Source: Jaltomata sinuosa (Eukaryota > Streptophyta > Magnoliopsida > Solanales > Solanaceae). Taken from it: a DNA stretch of 64,000 nucleotides. This document shows, in pieces, positions 1-11,300 of this stretch; the stretch's first letter is position 1, and every line of letters starts with the position of its first letter. The stretch is from NCBI GenBank assembly GCA_003996215.1, contig QJPP01005197.1, forward strand, positions 1 to 64,000, written 5' to 3'. A program made the position numbers and the translations under genes. The notes beneath the pieces are model-generated. The model saw only the letters and a program-made list of their open reading frames with translations. It was not told where the DNA came from and ran no database searches.

Positions 1-387
1 GTCAAGCCTAACCAAACGGTTAGCCAAGGACTAGATGTCCAAGGCCAACGGTCGCTCTGAAACTGAGAGAGAAGCTAGGCTACCCATACTAACTGCCTTC
101 CGACTCAAGACATCCGCTACCATGTTTGCCTTGCCTGGATGATACAGAATAGTGAAGTCATAGTCCTTCAGTAACTCGACCCATCTCCTCTGTCTCGAGT
201 TTAACTCTCGCTTACTCGTGATATACTGAAGGCTACGGTGATCGGTGAAGATCTCACAGTGAACTCCATATAGATAATGCCTCCAGATCTTGAGCGCGAA
301 AACTATCGCCACCAACTCTAAGTCATGAGTGGGGTAGTTGCGCTCGTAGACCTTCAGCTTCCTTGATGCATATGCTATTACACGACC
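1..387 (-). pseudogene. Element A RNase H domain and start of the linker
   Basis: The open stretch 31-315 contains the Ty3/gypsy RNase H signature: FALKIWRHYLYG, then FTDHRSLQYI, then LLKDYDFTILYHPGKANMVA and DVLSRK. The upstream part (AYASR-like, YPTHDLELVAIV) is readable from about 385 in the same strand, but a TAG separates it from the RT stretch. In the family, RNase H removes the RNA template during cDNA synthesis. The sequence runs off the window towards the integrase. This is a fragment of the Pol polyprotein, not a separate gene. Confidence 0.9.
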
Positions 388-1440
388 CTACTGCATCAAC
401 ACATAACCAAGACCAACCCCAAAAGCATCACAGTACACGGAGAAGCTCTGACTCTCAACCGACAAAGTCAAAACTGGAGCTAAAGTCAATAAGGCCTTAA
501 GCCTCTGGAAGCTATCCTCGCACTGATCCGACCACTTAAATGGGACATCCTTCCTAGTCAGCATAGTCAAGGGTGCTGCTATGGAAGAAAATCCCTCGAC
601 GAACTGTCTGTAGTAACCTGCTAACCCAATAAAGCTGCGGACCTCAGTAGCAGTAGTAAGTCTAGGCCAATCACAAACTGCAGAAATCTTTCCCGGGTCA
701 ACCCTAATCCCATCCTTAGACACCACGTGCCCTAGGAATGCAACTGACTCAAGCCAAAACTCGCACTTTAAGAACTTGGCATAAAGCCGATGATCTCTCA
801 ACATCTGGAGTATAACCCTCAAGTGCTGCTTATGCTCATCTTTACTACGCGAGTATACTAAGATGTAGTCTATAAAAACTATCACAAATGAGTCCAAATA
901 CGGGCGAAGAACCATGTGCATCAAGTTCATAAAGGCTGCGGGGGCATTAGTCAACCCAAAAGACATCACCAGGAACTCATAATGGCCATAACGTGTCCTG
1001 AATGCTGTCCTAGGGATGTCCTCCGCCCTAATCCTCAACTGATGGTAGCCACACCTCAAATCAATCTTCGAAAGCACGACTGAACCCTGAAGCTAGTCAA
1101 ACAAATAATCAATCCTCGGCATCGGATACCTATTCTTCACTGTCACACTATTCAGCTGCCGATAATCAATACACATGTGCATCGACCCATCCTTCTTCTT
1201 CACGAAGAGAACAGGAGCACCCCAAGGTGACACACTAGGTCTAATAAACCCCTTAGCTAACAGATCCTGGAGCTGCTCCTTAAGCTCCCTCAACTCAGCA
1301 GGAGCCATACAGTAAGGAGAAATAGAAATGGGCCTGGTGCCCGGCACTAGCTCAATAGCAAAATCAATATCTCTCTCAGGTGGAAGGCCTGGCAGGTCAG
1401 TAGGAAACACATCGAGGAAGTCTCTGACCACAGGAACAGA
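388..1440 (-). pseudogene. Element A reverse transcriptase, catalytic motif mutated
   Basis: There are two open stretches, 1093-1431 (N-terminal fingers: PPERDIDFAIELVPGT, KKKDGSMHMCIDYRQLNSV) and 388-1077 (KIDLRCGYHQ, YGHYEFLVMSFGLTNAPAAF, then FIDY at 865-876, then FLGHVVSKDGIRVDP). A TAG lies between them in the LFD-stop-LQG motif, where relatives have Gln. The second catalytic Asp of the FIDD box is Tyr (codon 865-867), which should abolish polymerase activity. The end at 388 is a stop just after VLMQ. Ty3/gypsy RT is certain from the motifs; loss of function is inferred. Confidence 0.93.
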
Positions 1441-1521
1441 CTCAGGAGAAGTAGGGTCAGCACTAACATCTCAGACATATGCTAGATAAGCTAAACACCC
1501 ACGGGAAATCAACTTCCTAGC

Positions 1522-2112
1522 TCAAAGACAAGAGATGATCCCAGATGATGCATGGCTAACAGAACCCTGCCACACAACCGGGGATACACCGGGCACATCT
1601 ATGGTAATGGTCTTGGCATAACAATCCAAAACCACACGGTGAGGGGATAACCAGTCCATGCCCAGTATCACATAAAAATCTAGCTCAAGAATCATCAAAT
1701 CACCCCTAGTCTCTGAATCACCAATAGATAGCATACAAGATCTCACAATCCGATCCACTACTAAAGAATCTCTTACTGGGGTCAAAACAGAAACATGAAC
1801 AGATAATGGCTCACTAGCCAACCCGAAACAAGGCACAAAGTAGGCAGATACGTATGAACAAGTGGATCTAGGATCAAATAAAGCCATAGCCGACTGATGG
1901 CACACAGAACCTGTAACCACATCATTTGAGGCCTCTGCCTCTGGTCTCCTAGGGACCGCATAAAAATGACGATGACCTCCACCTGCCCAACCGCCATCCC
2001 TACCACCTGGTCTTCCGTGTGGAGCACCACCTCTACCCTGACGACCACCCCCTCTAGCCGGGGGCTGAACTGCTCGTAAAGGCTCGGCCAACTGAACTGT
2101 ACCCTGCTGAGG
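1522..2112 (-). pseudogene. Element A aspartic protease region
   Basis: Downstream of the zinc knuckle, this stretch reads through a Gly/Arg-rich linker (about 2000-2090), then the protease core: a hydrophobic strand, FDPRST where the family has FDPGST, and later LDFYVILGMDWLSPH, the usual second half of retropepsin in this clade. The Gly after the catalytic Asp is replaced by Arg. The protease normally cleaves the Gag-Pol polyprotein. The frame closes near 1522, and the RT frame opens in another register at 1431. Confidence 0.85.
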
Positions 2113-2154
2113 GCAATCTCTAGCAAAATGACCAATCACACCACAAGTAAAACA
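2113..2154 (-). other. Element A Gag zinc knuckle (CCHC)
   Basis: The motif CFTCGVIGHFARDC fits CX2CX4HX4C perfectly. It is the nucleocapsid RNA-binding finger at the Gag/protease boundary. It is intact here, whereas the same motif in B (13192-13233) and O (about 21030-21075) is damaged. Confidence 0.92.
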
Positions 2155-3251
2155 AGCCCCTGGCGGCCTACTCGGTCGGGATGAACCAGCAGATCCCGTA
2201 TAACCACCACGGCCTGACGCCCCAGAAACTGTACCCCTCGAAGACTGGCCGCCATAGCCCTGATGGCTGCTCTGACCCTGCTCGAACTGGGTACTACCGA
2301 AAGTCTGAAGGGAAGCCTGAACCGGTCGGCTGGACTGACCCTGGTGCTGCTGTGGCTGATAACTCCGGCTCCACTGGCCAGAATCTCTACCACCATATCT
2401 GGAACCACTGTAGACACCCTGATGTCGAGGCCTCGAGGCCTCTTATCTCTGGACCCCTGATCATGTCTCTGTAAGTCCTCCACAGTGCGGGCATAGTCTA
2501 TGATAGCCTGAAATGACCGAGCACCGGCAATCAATATCTTAGTTGGCTGCCTGATCTCTGGCCTCAAACCCCATACAAATCTGCAAATCCTATCTGCCTC
2601 GGTAAGAATAATCATAGCTCCAAACGGTGCTAGCTGATGAAAACTGGTCTCATACACTGAGACAGTCGTAGACCCCTGCAGAAGGTGTGTAAACTGCTCC
2701 CCACGACGCTCACGATCACTCTAAGGTAGGAACTTGGCCATAAAGGCCTCATAAAACTCAGACCAGGTCAAAGAAGGTGACGATGGTGGTCTACAAGCAA
2801 CATGAGCCCTCCACCATAACTTCGCTGGGCCCTCTAACTGATAGGTAGTATAACCAACCCCGTGAGTCTCCAACAAACCCAAATGATGCAACATCTCCTC
2901 ACATGTAGTAATAAAGTCATGTGGATCCTGTCCAGAAGTATCAACAAACCTCGGAGGTGCTAACCTCAAAAACCTACCCAATGCCTTCTGCTCTGACTCT
3001 GTCATAGCTGGGCAAGGAGCAAGAGACTGTGCAACAGATGGAACCGGAATGACGTCCGCACGGGGAGCCATAGTAGCAGGCTGCACCCCTGAGCTCTGTG
3101 TACCCAGGGCTGCCCCCTGATCCACATGCTGCTCGGGCTCTATCTTAACTCTAGCAGCTCTAACAGGTGCCACTGCTCGAGGGCGTCCTCGACCCTTAGC
3201 TGGAGTGGGAGGCTCATCTCCGCGTGATGCTGATGATCTCGTACGAACCAT
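2136..3251 (-). pseudogene. Element A Gag (capsid/nucleocapsid)
   Basis: The likely start is the ATG at 3249-3251 (MVRTRSSAS), matching the first codon of B's Gag at 12076. The longer reading from 3275 adds an untypical leader. The N-terminus is basic and Pro-rich. The retrotransposon Gag core follows (ALGRFLRLAPPRF, GQDPHDFITTCEEMLHHLG, YQLEGPAKLWWRA, WSEFYEAFMAKFLP). A TAG ends the first part at 2721-2723, where relatives have Gln before SDRE. The capsid then continues to about 2440 (FVWGLRPEIRQPTKI), followed by a frame change into the Gln/Ser/Gly-rich linker. Gag would form the particle in the cytoplasm. Confidence 0.9.
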
Positions 3252-3449
3252 CTGCGAAAGAATGAAGTAGAACAAATGGGATTTCCAGAAATTTCAAGGG
3301 TTCCACGCACGACACAGATGCAATGAAAGAGTCAAATTTCCTAAACTGTCACTGTAGCCTCCCAAAGATTGAGTACGGACATCTCCGCCCCGATCCGCAG
3401 GACTCTACTAGACATTGGCTCCTATACCGATGACACCGGTGAACCTAAA

Positions 3450-3461
3450 GCTCTGATACCA
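3450..3461 (-). other. Element A primer-binding site (tRNA-iMet)
   Basis: On the minus strand the bases read TGGTATCAGAGC, the complement of the 3' end of initiator Met tRNA. They begin 3 bases downstream of the LTR end at 3465, the usual spacing. This fixes the orientation of element A and the 3' edge of its 5' LTR. Confidence 0.95.
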
Positions 3462-3464
3462 AGT

Positions 3465-6171
3465 TGTCAAGACCTGATTTCTCGATCATGATGGCACCTA
3501 CAACCCCCCCCCCCCCAAGTAGGCGATCCAATTCCCATAGCCCAGGACAGTTAGTAATGGGCTACTATCTAACAAGTAAGCGGAAGAATAGTTTAAAAAG
3601 CAAAAGTAAGAGAGTAAGATGAGGAGAATAGATAACAGGAGTATATATATACATATGCGAAAACTAAACCAAACCCCAAGACCTGGTATCATAGTATAGA
3701 GCCAAAACTACATACATGGAGTGCAAACGATCTAAAACAATATATATACAGATGTCTCTGAATGGTAATAGAGTACATAAAGCAAAAGATAAACTAAAGC
3801 TAAGATCCGATCGCCAAGAGCTCACCCTCAGTCTGAAGTAGTCCCCAACCGATCTCCAAGCACGAATCACAGCGATCTAATGGCGATGGCCCACGCTAGG
3901 ATCTGCACCCAAAGATATAGGGGGGTAGGGTGAGCACCAAATGTGAATCATAAGGTACCCAGTAGGTATCATAGGCCGACTGGGCACATATAAAATAAAA
4001 GCGTAGTAACAGACAGAATAGAAGCAAGTAGTCACAGAAATCAACAAAAGGTACACAGGAACTAGCCCAGAGGGAAGTCAACAGAACCACATGTGAGGCC
4101 AGCAAGCAAAATATATACACCATAGGCACAGGTGAAAGTAAGAAACAACGCACCTGGGGTCCTTGCAATAACAATGTATACATAATAAGTTTACAAAATG
4201 GACGGTATACCGGTAACCTCAAGGGTAAGAAGAAGAGAGAAAGAGTAATGATAGGCATGCTTAGAGACATGAATCAAACTCAACCAACCATATTAATCTC
4301 AAATCCAGAAACTAACAGTCTAGCAGTAACCAATTTCATACTTAACCGTAACAGGGAACAATTCTGCAAGTAAATAGCAAGAGTCTACCTACAGTCCCCC
4401 GGTCGCCCATACAACCGAGGAACACAAACAAGTGAAAACAAACCCTCCGGCATCCCATACTACAGGAGCGTACAATCAATAAACAACAAACAATGGTGGA
4501 AGCTCAAACACTGAATGATATGATGCATGAAGATCTCAAGTGAAATGGTATCTCTGTATGTACCTCCTCCGGTGCCGATCCGGCCCAGCAGGTAGGTTCC
4601 ATGGAAGGACACTGCCCGTATACCTCTACTCCACCGTATACCCTTCCTCCGGAACACGCAGCCCGCTTCCCCAGGCCCGGATGGCAAGGTCCATGGAGGT
4701 CCCTGCCCCATACTAAGACTCAGTATCAAAACATGTCATCCGGAAGTAAGTCCGGGTTCAAGATAGAGACCCAGTCTCTAATATGCATGCCCAGACCCTA
4801 TCCAGGACTAAAGTAGTAGGAAAATATCTCAAAAACCCCTCCAAGGGTGCCCGGGCATAACCAGGTCTAAACAGTAGAAAGTCATCTCAGGTGCTCGGTC
4901 CGACCGAGGCTAAAAATCATCTCAAGTAGCAAGAAAACTCAACTAGCACCCCGGCCCTGCCGAGTCTAGCGTTAATCGTAAAATTTATGATTTAAATCAT
5001 AATTTTACTTTCTTTTACCCAAGAATATTCACAAGTTAAATCAAACCATTTCCAATTTATTCCCATAAAAACAATGGCCCCCTGGGGCCATGCAAGGTTT
5101 AGAAAATAGTGCCAGTAGGCCCGAAGCCAAAACTATAGTAAAACATGGCAAAACCTCTTTATATGCATGGAAATGATATGATCAAGCACAATAGCTGCCC
5201 AGCAACTCACAACCAACCTATCGACCCTGCACAGGCCCACAGCTACTCAGCAAGCATAACCAGCCTAGAAGGATAATTCTATGCCCGGGACTCGCGGACA
5301 TTCCCAAAATCCCACCTTCTATGTTCCAGAGTCAACAAGGCCTCACATGACCTCAAGGGTAAATAAAATATATCGGCAAGTACTACAAACATCGGAGGAA
5401 CAAAAGTAGCGGGCATGAATGAAGCGGTCAAGTTCTGTGGTACCGACCTAATAAACCCAACTCAAGGATGCCCATTAATATAATTTTATCCTATATATGC
5501 GGAGTCTAGGGAAAATAAACCGTAACCTACCTTTCGTCCGACGATAAGCTGCTAGAACAACGATGTTCAAACCCCAAATGCTCCGAGAAACTCCGAACCA
5601 AAAATCAAACCCAACGCAAAAATAATTTCCCACAAGAACGTTTCTTTAGCGTGGATTAACAGCAAAATTGATCGAATAAATTTGCTTGACTTGGAAACCA
5701 AGAATGAAAGAACAAGGTGGAGTACCTATCTATATATCATCACACGCACAGTAATTAAAACAATGAAACGAATTGGTCTCACTTTTCATTAACAGTAATT
5801 GAAAAGTAATAATCATGGGGACAAGTTATAAATTAATTAAATGATAAATTTTCCAGTGATGCCACCACTTACCAATAACTTTTCTGGACACTCCCTCCAC
5901 CTCCACGTGTGAGGTGGAGGTGACACCAAACATATTCATTTCCCAATATGTATCTACTCGGGTATTGTATAAAGTTCAGAAAATTTATTAAAGAACTTAC
6001 GATAACTTTTGCCGACTTGCTTGACTTCAAAACTTATCATACGACCAAACAAATGGACCCGTCACCAAAATACCAGTCCCAACAAGCCTTAAATGACTTG
6101 GGGCCACTACAAACAAGCTCTAACGGTATAAGAAAAACGTATACGTGGAAATGACCGAAAGAGTCATTACA
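3465..6171 (-). repeat. Element A 5' LTR (about 2.7 kb)
   Basis: On the minus strand it starts TGTAATGACTC at 6171 and ends GGTCTTGACA at 3465, a short imperfect terminal inverted repeat. The left edge is set by the primer site. The right edge is where sequence switches to O's LTR. It shares long stretches with B's LTRs (for example the region around 5150 against 18300), in agreement with the Gag. A run of 13 C (3504-3516 on plus) lies 40 bp from the LTR end. The open frames in it (for example 3498-3692 and 3896-4270) are hydrophobic and match no protein I recognise; I treat them as chance frames. Confidence 0.88.
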
Positions 6172-7954
6172 TCCGCCTCCGCCATAGCGGTCGATTCCGC
6201 TACTGCAGTACCACTATAGTGGAGCGTACCACTATAGCGGAGCGTGATGGAATTTAATGCAGTAACTTCCCCAAAATAGTCAGTTTTAACAAAGACATTT
6301 TGGGAGAAGAAGAGGGCGATTTTGGGTGATTTCCATTAGTTTTTCACCATTTTTTATCCTAAATGTAAGGTTTCTACTACCCAACCTTCGTACTATCTTT
6401 CCTATGCTTTAGAATTGCTAGGGGTGGACTTGGGGGAAGGTTTGGAATAACCTAGGAATGGTAGAATCCGGAAAAAAAGGGATTCTAGGGTGCTAGAGAT
6501 CTTGGGTCTTGGTTTTTGATGATGGGTGATGATCACTTAGCCATAATTCTCTAAATGTATCCATTAAAATAATGAATTTAGGTGAATTAATGGTAGGAAA
6601 TCTTGGGAAAGGGGTGGAATGATCATGATTTGGCCTGGAGATTGGGATTTTGCATAATCTGGGTAATTTAGGCCAGTTAATTGACTATAGTTCTTGCATG
6701 TTTATTTCTAAACCAAGAACAAGCAAGGGATCCTGAAAAGGGGAAAGCTCCGGTTCAATAGATCTTGGAATATTTTGAGTAGGTGATGGTTATTAATTCT
6801 TGTATGCATTGTATGTTTGTGTACTTTTGTCTAAGTGTTGTATTAGTTGCATGCTTAAGGAATGAGTTAGGAATGTCTAAGGGTCCTGTTATCAGTCTTG
6901 TGAAATGAAATTGGTGTTGTTGCTTGTTGGTTTACGAGTTTGATTGTTCATTGTTTGTGACTGTGGATTTTTTGTGGCATTCGGTTGGCTTGGGTACCAT
7001 GCCTGATACAGAATATAAGCAATTAGCTTGGATACAACGCCTAGTACAGGATAACACATGGTTATCTTGGGTACCACGCCTGGCATGGTATACTAACTGG
7101 TTGGCTCGGGTACCACACCTAGTACGGGTTTACTTATTTGCATTGTGCATTTGATTTTGGTTCTATGAGTGGACCGGCTGTGTTTATGATTTATGATATT
7201 GCATATGGTCCTTGAGAGGCTGGGTTATTATTATTGGTCTGTGAGTTTGGTCTTGGTGGAAACTGGGTTACATGTTTAACACTTAGGTGTTGTTTAGAGG
7301 GATCCCAGAGTGGGTCTGGGATATGTAAAAATGGTATATTTATTGATTATAATTGATTGTCGACCATGGTTATAAGGGTGGGTTACATGTGGTAACAAGA
7401 TAGGAAGAGACTTGTAGTCTAGGGATAATTGTTGGTTTGTTTACATGTTTTCTATACTTCTACTTGGCTATTGTATTGTTCATATATTGCTTATTTGGAA
7501 CTGGCTGATGATCCTACCAGTACACAGTGGTTGTGTACTGATTCTGCACTTGCACTACTTTTTTTTAGTACATGCAATCTTCCAATGGCTTACACACGAC
7601 CTTATTTGTAGTCCCAGCGCTTCCAGATATCAAGGGTGAGCTATTTCAGTCGAGCTACCTTGATCTCTTTTGTTTTCAGTTATAGCCCACTTGTTTTGGG
7701 CTTAGACTCTTGCTTACATTTTGGTTGCATCCCCGTATTTTAGATTTTAGTAGTGTTTTGGTACGATGACATTCAGGTTCTAGGGAGGAATTTCCATAGG
7801 TTTATTTATATTAGTATTGTTTTGGTTGATTATGGCTAGTTTTATTTATTGCACACTGGTTTTGAGCTGTTAGAACGATTAAGTTTGGGGTCGCTGATGG
7901 TTTGCTCGCCCGGGGGTTGGATGGGTGCCACTCACAGCAGTTTGGGTCGTGACA
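6172..7954 (+). repeat. Element O 5' LTR, truncated on the left by element A
   Basis: It aligns by eye with 39370-41113, the 3' LTR. Shared landmarks are the CCGCTATAGCGG-type cluster (6173-6247), the GGGAGAAGAAGAGGGC block (6301), four 39-bp GGTACC units (6985-7140) and the terminal TTTGGGTCGTGACA ending at 7954. The first 400 or so bases of the LTR are missing because A is inserted here. The frames at 7429-7639 and 6924-7154 fall wholly inside the LTR and are not supported as genes. Confidence 0.9.
6985..7140 (+). repeat. 39-bp tandem repeat, 4 units, in O 5' LTR
   Basis: Units begin at 6985, 7023, 7062 and 7101, each opening TTRGCTYGGGTACC-like and containing a degenerate GCCTGGTA. Equivalent four-unit arrays occur in O's 3' LTR (40223-40375), in D (45951-46110) and, reversed, in F (54062-54205). 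Confidence 0.9.
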
Positions 7955-7958
7955 AAGA

Positions 7959-7970
7959 TGGTATTAGAGC
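7959..7970 (+). other. Element O primer-binding site (tRNA-iMet, one mismatch)
   Basis: TGGTATTAGAGC differs from the initiator Met tRNA complement TGGTATCAGAGC by one C-to-T change. It lies 4 bases after the LTR end at 7954. The noncoding leader runs from here to the Gag start at 8226. Confidence 0.9.
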
Positions 7971-8225
7971 CTTATGTTCGTTGATCTCATCGTACCAAAA
8001 TAGGTCTAGTAGAGTCTTATGGAACAGTGTGGAGATGTCTATACTTTTCTTTGGGAGGCTATGGGACTTTAGGAAAACTATCTCTTATTCCTTCCTTCGT
8101 GCTATAACTTGATTCCAATTGGAATCTAGCGATACAAATTGGTAGTTGACTTTTTCACTCTTCTGTCCACAGGTGGATAACACAAGAAACAATGGAGCAA
8201 GACAGCCGTCCTAGCCGCAAGTCTG

Positions 8226-8342
8226 ATGGTCAGAGGTAGGGGTAGGGGAAGAGGTCGGGTCAGAGTCACACCCGTCAGGGGTGGAGCTCAAGCGGCAGCA
8301 GGAGAGCGAGAAGCAACCCCTCCCCTACCTCAGGAACAAGTT
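8226..8342 (+). pseudogene. Element O Gag, N-terminal piece
   Basis: From the ATG at 8226 the frame reads a basic MVRGRGRGRGRVR start and an Ala/Glu-rich segment, up to the point where element B begins at 8343. The frame appears to continue further to 8444, but those residues are B's LTR. After B ends (20012) the same Gag frame resumes at about 20018, once the short target duplication is discounted. An upstream ATG at 8192 opens another frame that stops quickly, so I prefer 8226. Confidence 0.8.
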
Positions 8343-11300
8343 TGTGATGACCCTTCTAGTCATCTTTGCATTTTCATATTTATTGCACTGTTAGAGCATT
8401 CCTGTAGCAGCCCCACGTTATTTATGGCTTGCTGGGACTGGTAGTTCGGTGCCCTGATCGTTCATTTGGTCATTTTAGCCGTTCGCCTGTTTTAGAGCTT
8501 TAAACTTAGAATATTGTTGACTTTAGTAAATATTCTTAGCTAATGTGCTTGGAATTGAATTCTGCTAGTTCTGTTAGCTCTAGAGCGATGAGTTTGGTCT
8601 AGTTGGACCTTTAGGTGAGGCCTAAGAACGTCCGGTGTGGGGTTTGTGTTATTTTCTCAGTTTTCAGGCCATTTGGAGATGGAAATATAACTTTGGGTGA
8701 CTTTCGATGATCGGAGTGTCGAATTCGAAATCTGAAAATTCCATCAGCTCCGAAATGTTGAGTTTGGGCTAGGAAGATGGTTGATTCAGGTTTCGTGTGA
8801 GTCAGACTCATTTTGAGCCTTTGAGTTCCTTTTCATTTGTATTGACTTGGGTCAATATTTCTCCAAAACAACCTCGTATAGAAGTTTTGTTGATTCCGTT
8901 GAGTCCGGAACGTCATTTTCACTATATTAGCACTATTGGTTTTTGAATATCGGCTTCCTATTGTTCCCGAAATGCCCTGTCAAGTTTTCTAAAAAGTGCA
9001 GAAAATCAGCTGCGGACAACAACTATTTATTGTTGTCATTTCGTTTTTTCCAGCCCTTCTCCTCACTTTTCTCACTCTAAAACTCAAAATTCTCAGCACC
9101 ATTTTGCTCTAATTCAGGTCTAAACCTTGGGGAATTATTTGTTCATCGATTATCCGTAGTTCTTCGCCTCTTGGTAAGTCATGTTCCCCAACTTGCCTTA
9201 TTCGGTTTTTCTCTTAATTCCTCCATTGATGCTCATCCAATGCTTGGATTTTGTGATTGATTCTGCCTCCTAAGCTTGTGCACGTTCATGGGTGTGAAGT
9301 TTTATCCATCTTGGGCTAATTTTCTGTCATTTTGGTAAGTAATTCTTGCCCAATTTCCGTTTTTATTTTTGAAATATCCATTATTTAATTCCCAAATTAG
9401 GCGGGCTTTTGTGGTGCCCTTCCCTTATCCAATTGTGCTCAAATTTGGAGCATGCCTTCTTGGAATTATTGGGGTCATCGTGATTCTTTTTGTTTTTGGT
9501 TTTGGGTTGTGGGCCCCGCAGGCCCACTTTTGACCCGGATATCAATCGGCTACAATTGTAGCAATATGGGTATAGTTAGAGTCGTCTTAAAATTTTATTC
9601 ATCAATTTTATAGTTTGATTCTCGTTCGGAGCTTCTCAGACTCAGCCTCGGATATTGTCGTTCTCACAGCTTGTCGTCGGACAACAGGTAGGTTACGCTT
9701 AACTCCCTAGACTTTGCATATATCAGGTAAAATTTTACTAGTTGGCATCCTTAAGTTGGGTTATTTGGTTGGTACCACATACCTTGACCGCTTTCCCATG
9801 ATTTGTCCTATTTCTTTCCTCTGTTGTGTGTAGTATTCATATTAGTTGATATATTTATTACCCTTGTGACCCGGTGAGGTCTTGTTGACTCTGGAACATA
9901 GAAGGTGAGATTATTGGGAATGTCCGCGAGTCTCAGACATATAAATATCCTTCTAGGCTGGTTATTCTTGCTGAGTAGATTCAGAGCTTGTGCAGGGCTG
10001 TTAGGTTGATTGTGAGCTACCGGGCAGCTATTTGGGTTGATCGTATTTATATATAGGTATTTCTAACATGTACCTAGTCTAGTACATGTTCATCAATTTA
10101 ATACTAATAAAGTTTTTCTTCTGGTCTAGTTCATGAACAAAATATACGACAACAACATCATACCCAGTGTAATCCCACAAGTGAGATCTGGCGAAGGTAA
10201 AGAGGTTTTTCCATGTTTTATTATGGTTTTTGGCTTCGGGACTACGAAAACTGATTTTCTAAACCTTGCATGGCCTCGTGGGCCTATTTTTGATGAAATT
10301 GGATTTGGAAATGATCTGAATTGATACGTGGATCTTCTTGGGGTAAAAAAAGGTTAAATATATGGTTTTATCATGATTTACTACTATTGCTAGACTCGAC
10401 CGGGTCGGAGTGCTAGTTGAGTTTCCTTACTGATTTGAAATGATATTAGGCTCGACGGGTCGAGCATCTGAGATGTTGTTACTACTGTTTTAGACCTGGT
10501 TGTACCCGGGCACCCTTGGAAGGGTTTTTGAGAAATCTTTTTCACTGTTTTAGTCCTAGACAGGGTCTAGGCATGCATATTTGAGACCTAGCCACTAGCT
10601 TGAACCTGGACTCGATTTCGGAGGACAAGTTTTGATTCTAAGTCTTAGTATGGGGTCTGGGGCCTCCATGTAACTTTCCATTCCAAGCCTGAGGCTTTGG
10701 GCTGCGTGTGCCAGACGGAAGGGTATACGGTGGAGTAGAGGTATATGGGATGTGTCATTCCATGGAACCTGCCTGCTGGGCCGATCAGCACCAGAGGAGG
10801 TACATACAGTATTTCACCTTGAGGTTTTCATGCATTATATCATTCATTGTTTAAGATACCACCCTTGTTTGTTGTGTGTTAATTGTACGCTCCGATAGTA
10901 TGGGATGTCAGAGGGTTTGTTTTTACTTGATTGCGTTCCTCGGTTGTATGGGTGGTCGAGGGACTATAGGTAGACTCTTTTTACTTTATTCTGATATCGT
11001 TCCCTTTTTCGATTGAGTATGAGCATGATTACTGTGAGCTGGTGAGTTCCTGGATTGAGTTTTGTATGACTTGATTAGGTATTAATTCCTGTATGTCGAG
11101 CATGTCTACCTTTATTCTTCTCTCCCTTTTTCTTTATACTTGAGGGTAACAGTATATCGCCCATTTCTAAAACTTATTCTTATATATACTATTTTTGCAA
11201 GTATGTCAGGTGCGTTGTCCATACTTTCACCTATACCTATTGTGTGTATATATTCTATATGCTAGCCTTGTATGTTATTTCTGCTGTCTTCCATCTAGGC

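Larger units (their letters stand above)
1..6171 (-). mobile_element. Element A: partial Ty3/gypsy LTR retrotransposon (chromovirus-type)
   Basis: Read on the minus strand, the order is 5' LTR (6171 to 3465), primer site, Gag, protease, reverse transcriptase and RNase H. The integrase, chromodomain and 3' LTR must lie left of the window. Gag and Pol closely resemble element B (shared MVRTRSSAS start and GQDPHDFITTCEE motif), so A and B are one family. At its right edge the sequence switches directly into the 5' LTR of element O, so A is inserted in that LTR. Each coding segment carries stops or frame changes, so this is a decayed copy. Confidence 0.93.

Noticed and set aside
3450..3461. tRNA gene candidates suggested by tRNA-like 12-18 base matches (also 7959, 11892, 25702, 63871)
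   Set aside because: These are primer-binding sites complementary to tRNA 3' ends; no cloverleaf or A/B boxes surround them.
3498..4270. Hydrophobic minus-strand open frames (64 and 124 codons) that look like small membrane proteins
   Set aside because: They lie wholly inside element A's LTR, match no family I know, and their Leu/Phe/Ser richness follows from pyrimidine-rich sequence on that strand.
6985..7140. Regularly spaced repeats that could suggest a CRISPR-like array
   Set aside because: Units are contiguous tandem repeats without unique spacers, inside a plant LTR.
7429..7639. Two overlapping hydrophobic frames of 60-64 codons
   Set aside because: They fall inside the 5' LTR of O. 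Equivalent sequence in O's 3' LTR and in D is interrupted, so no coding constraint is visible.
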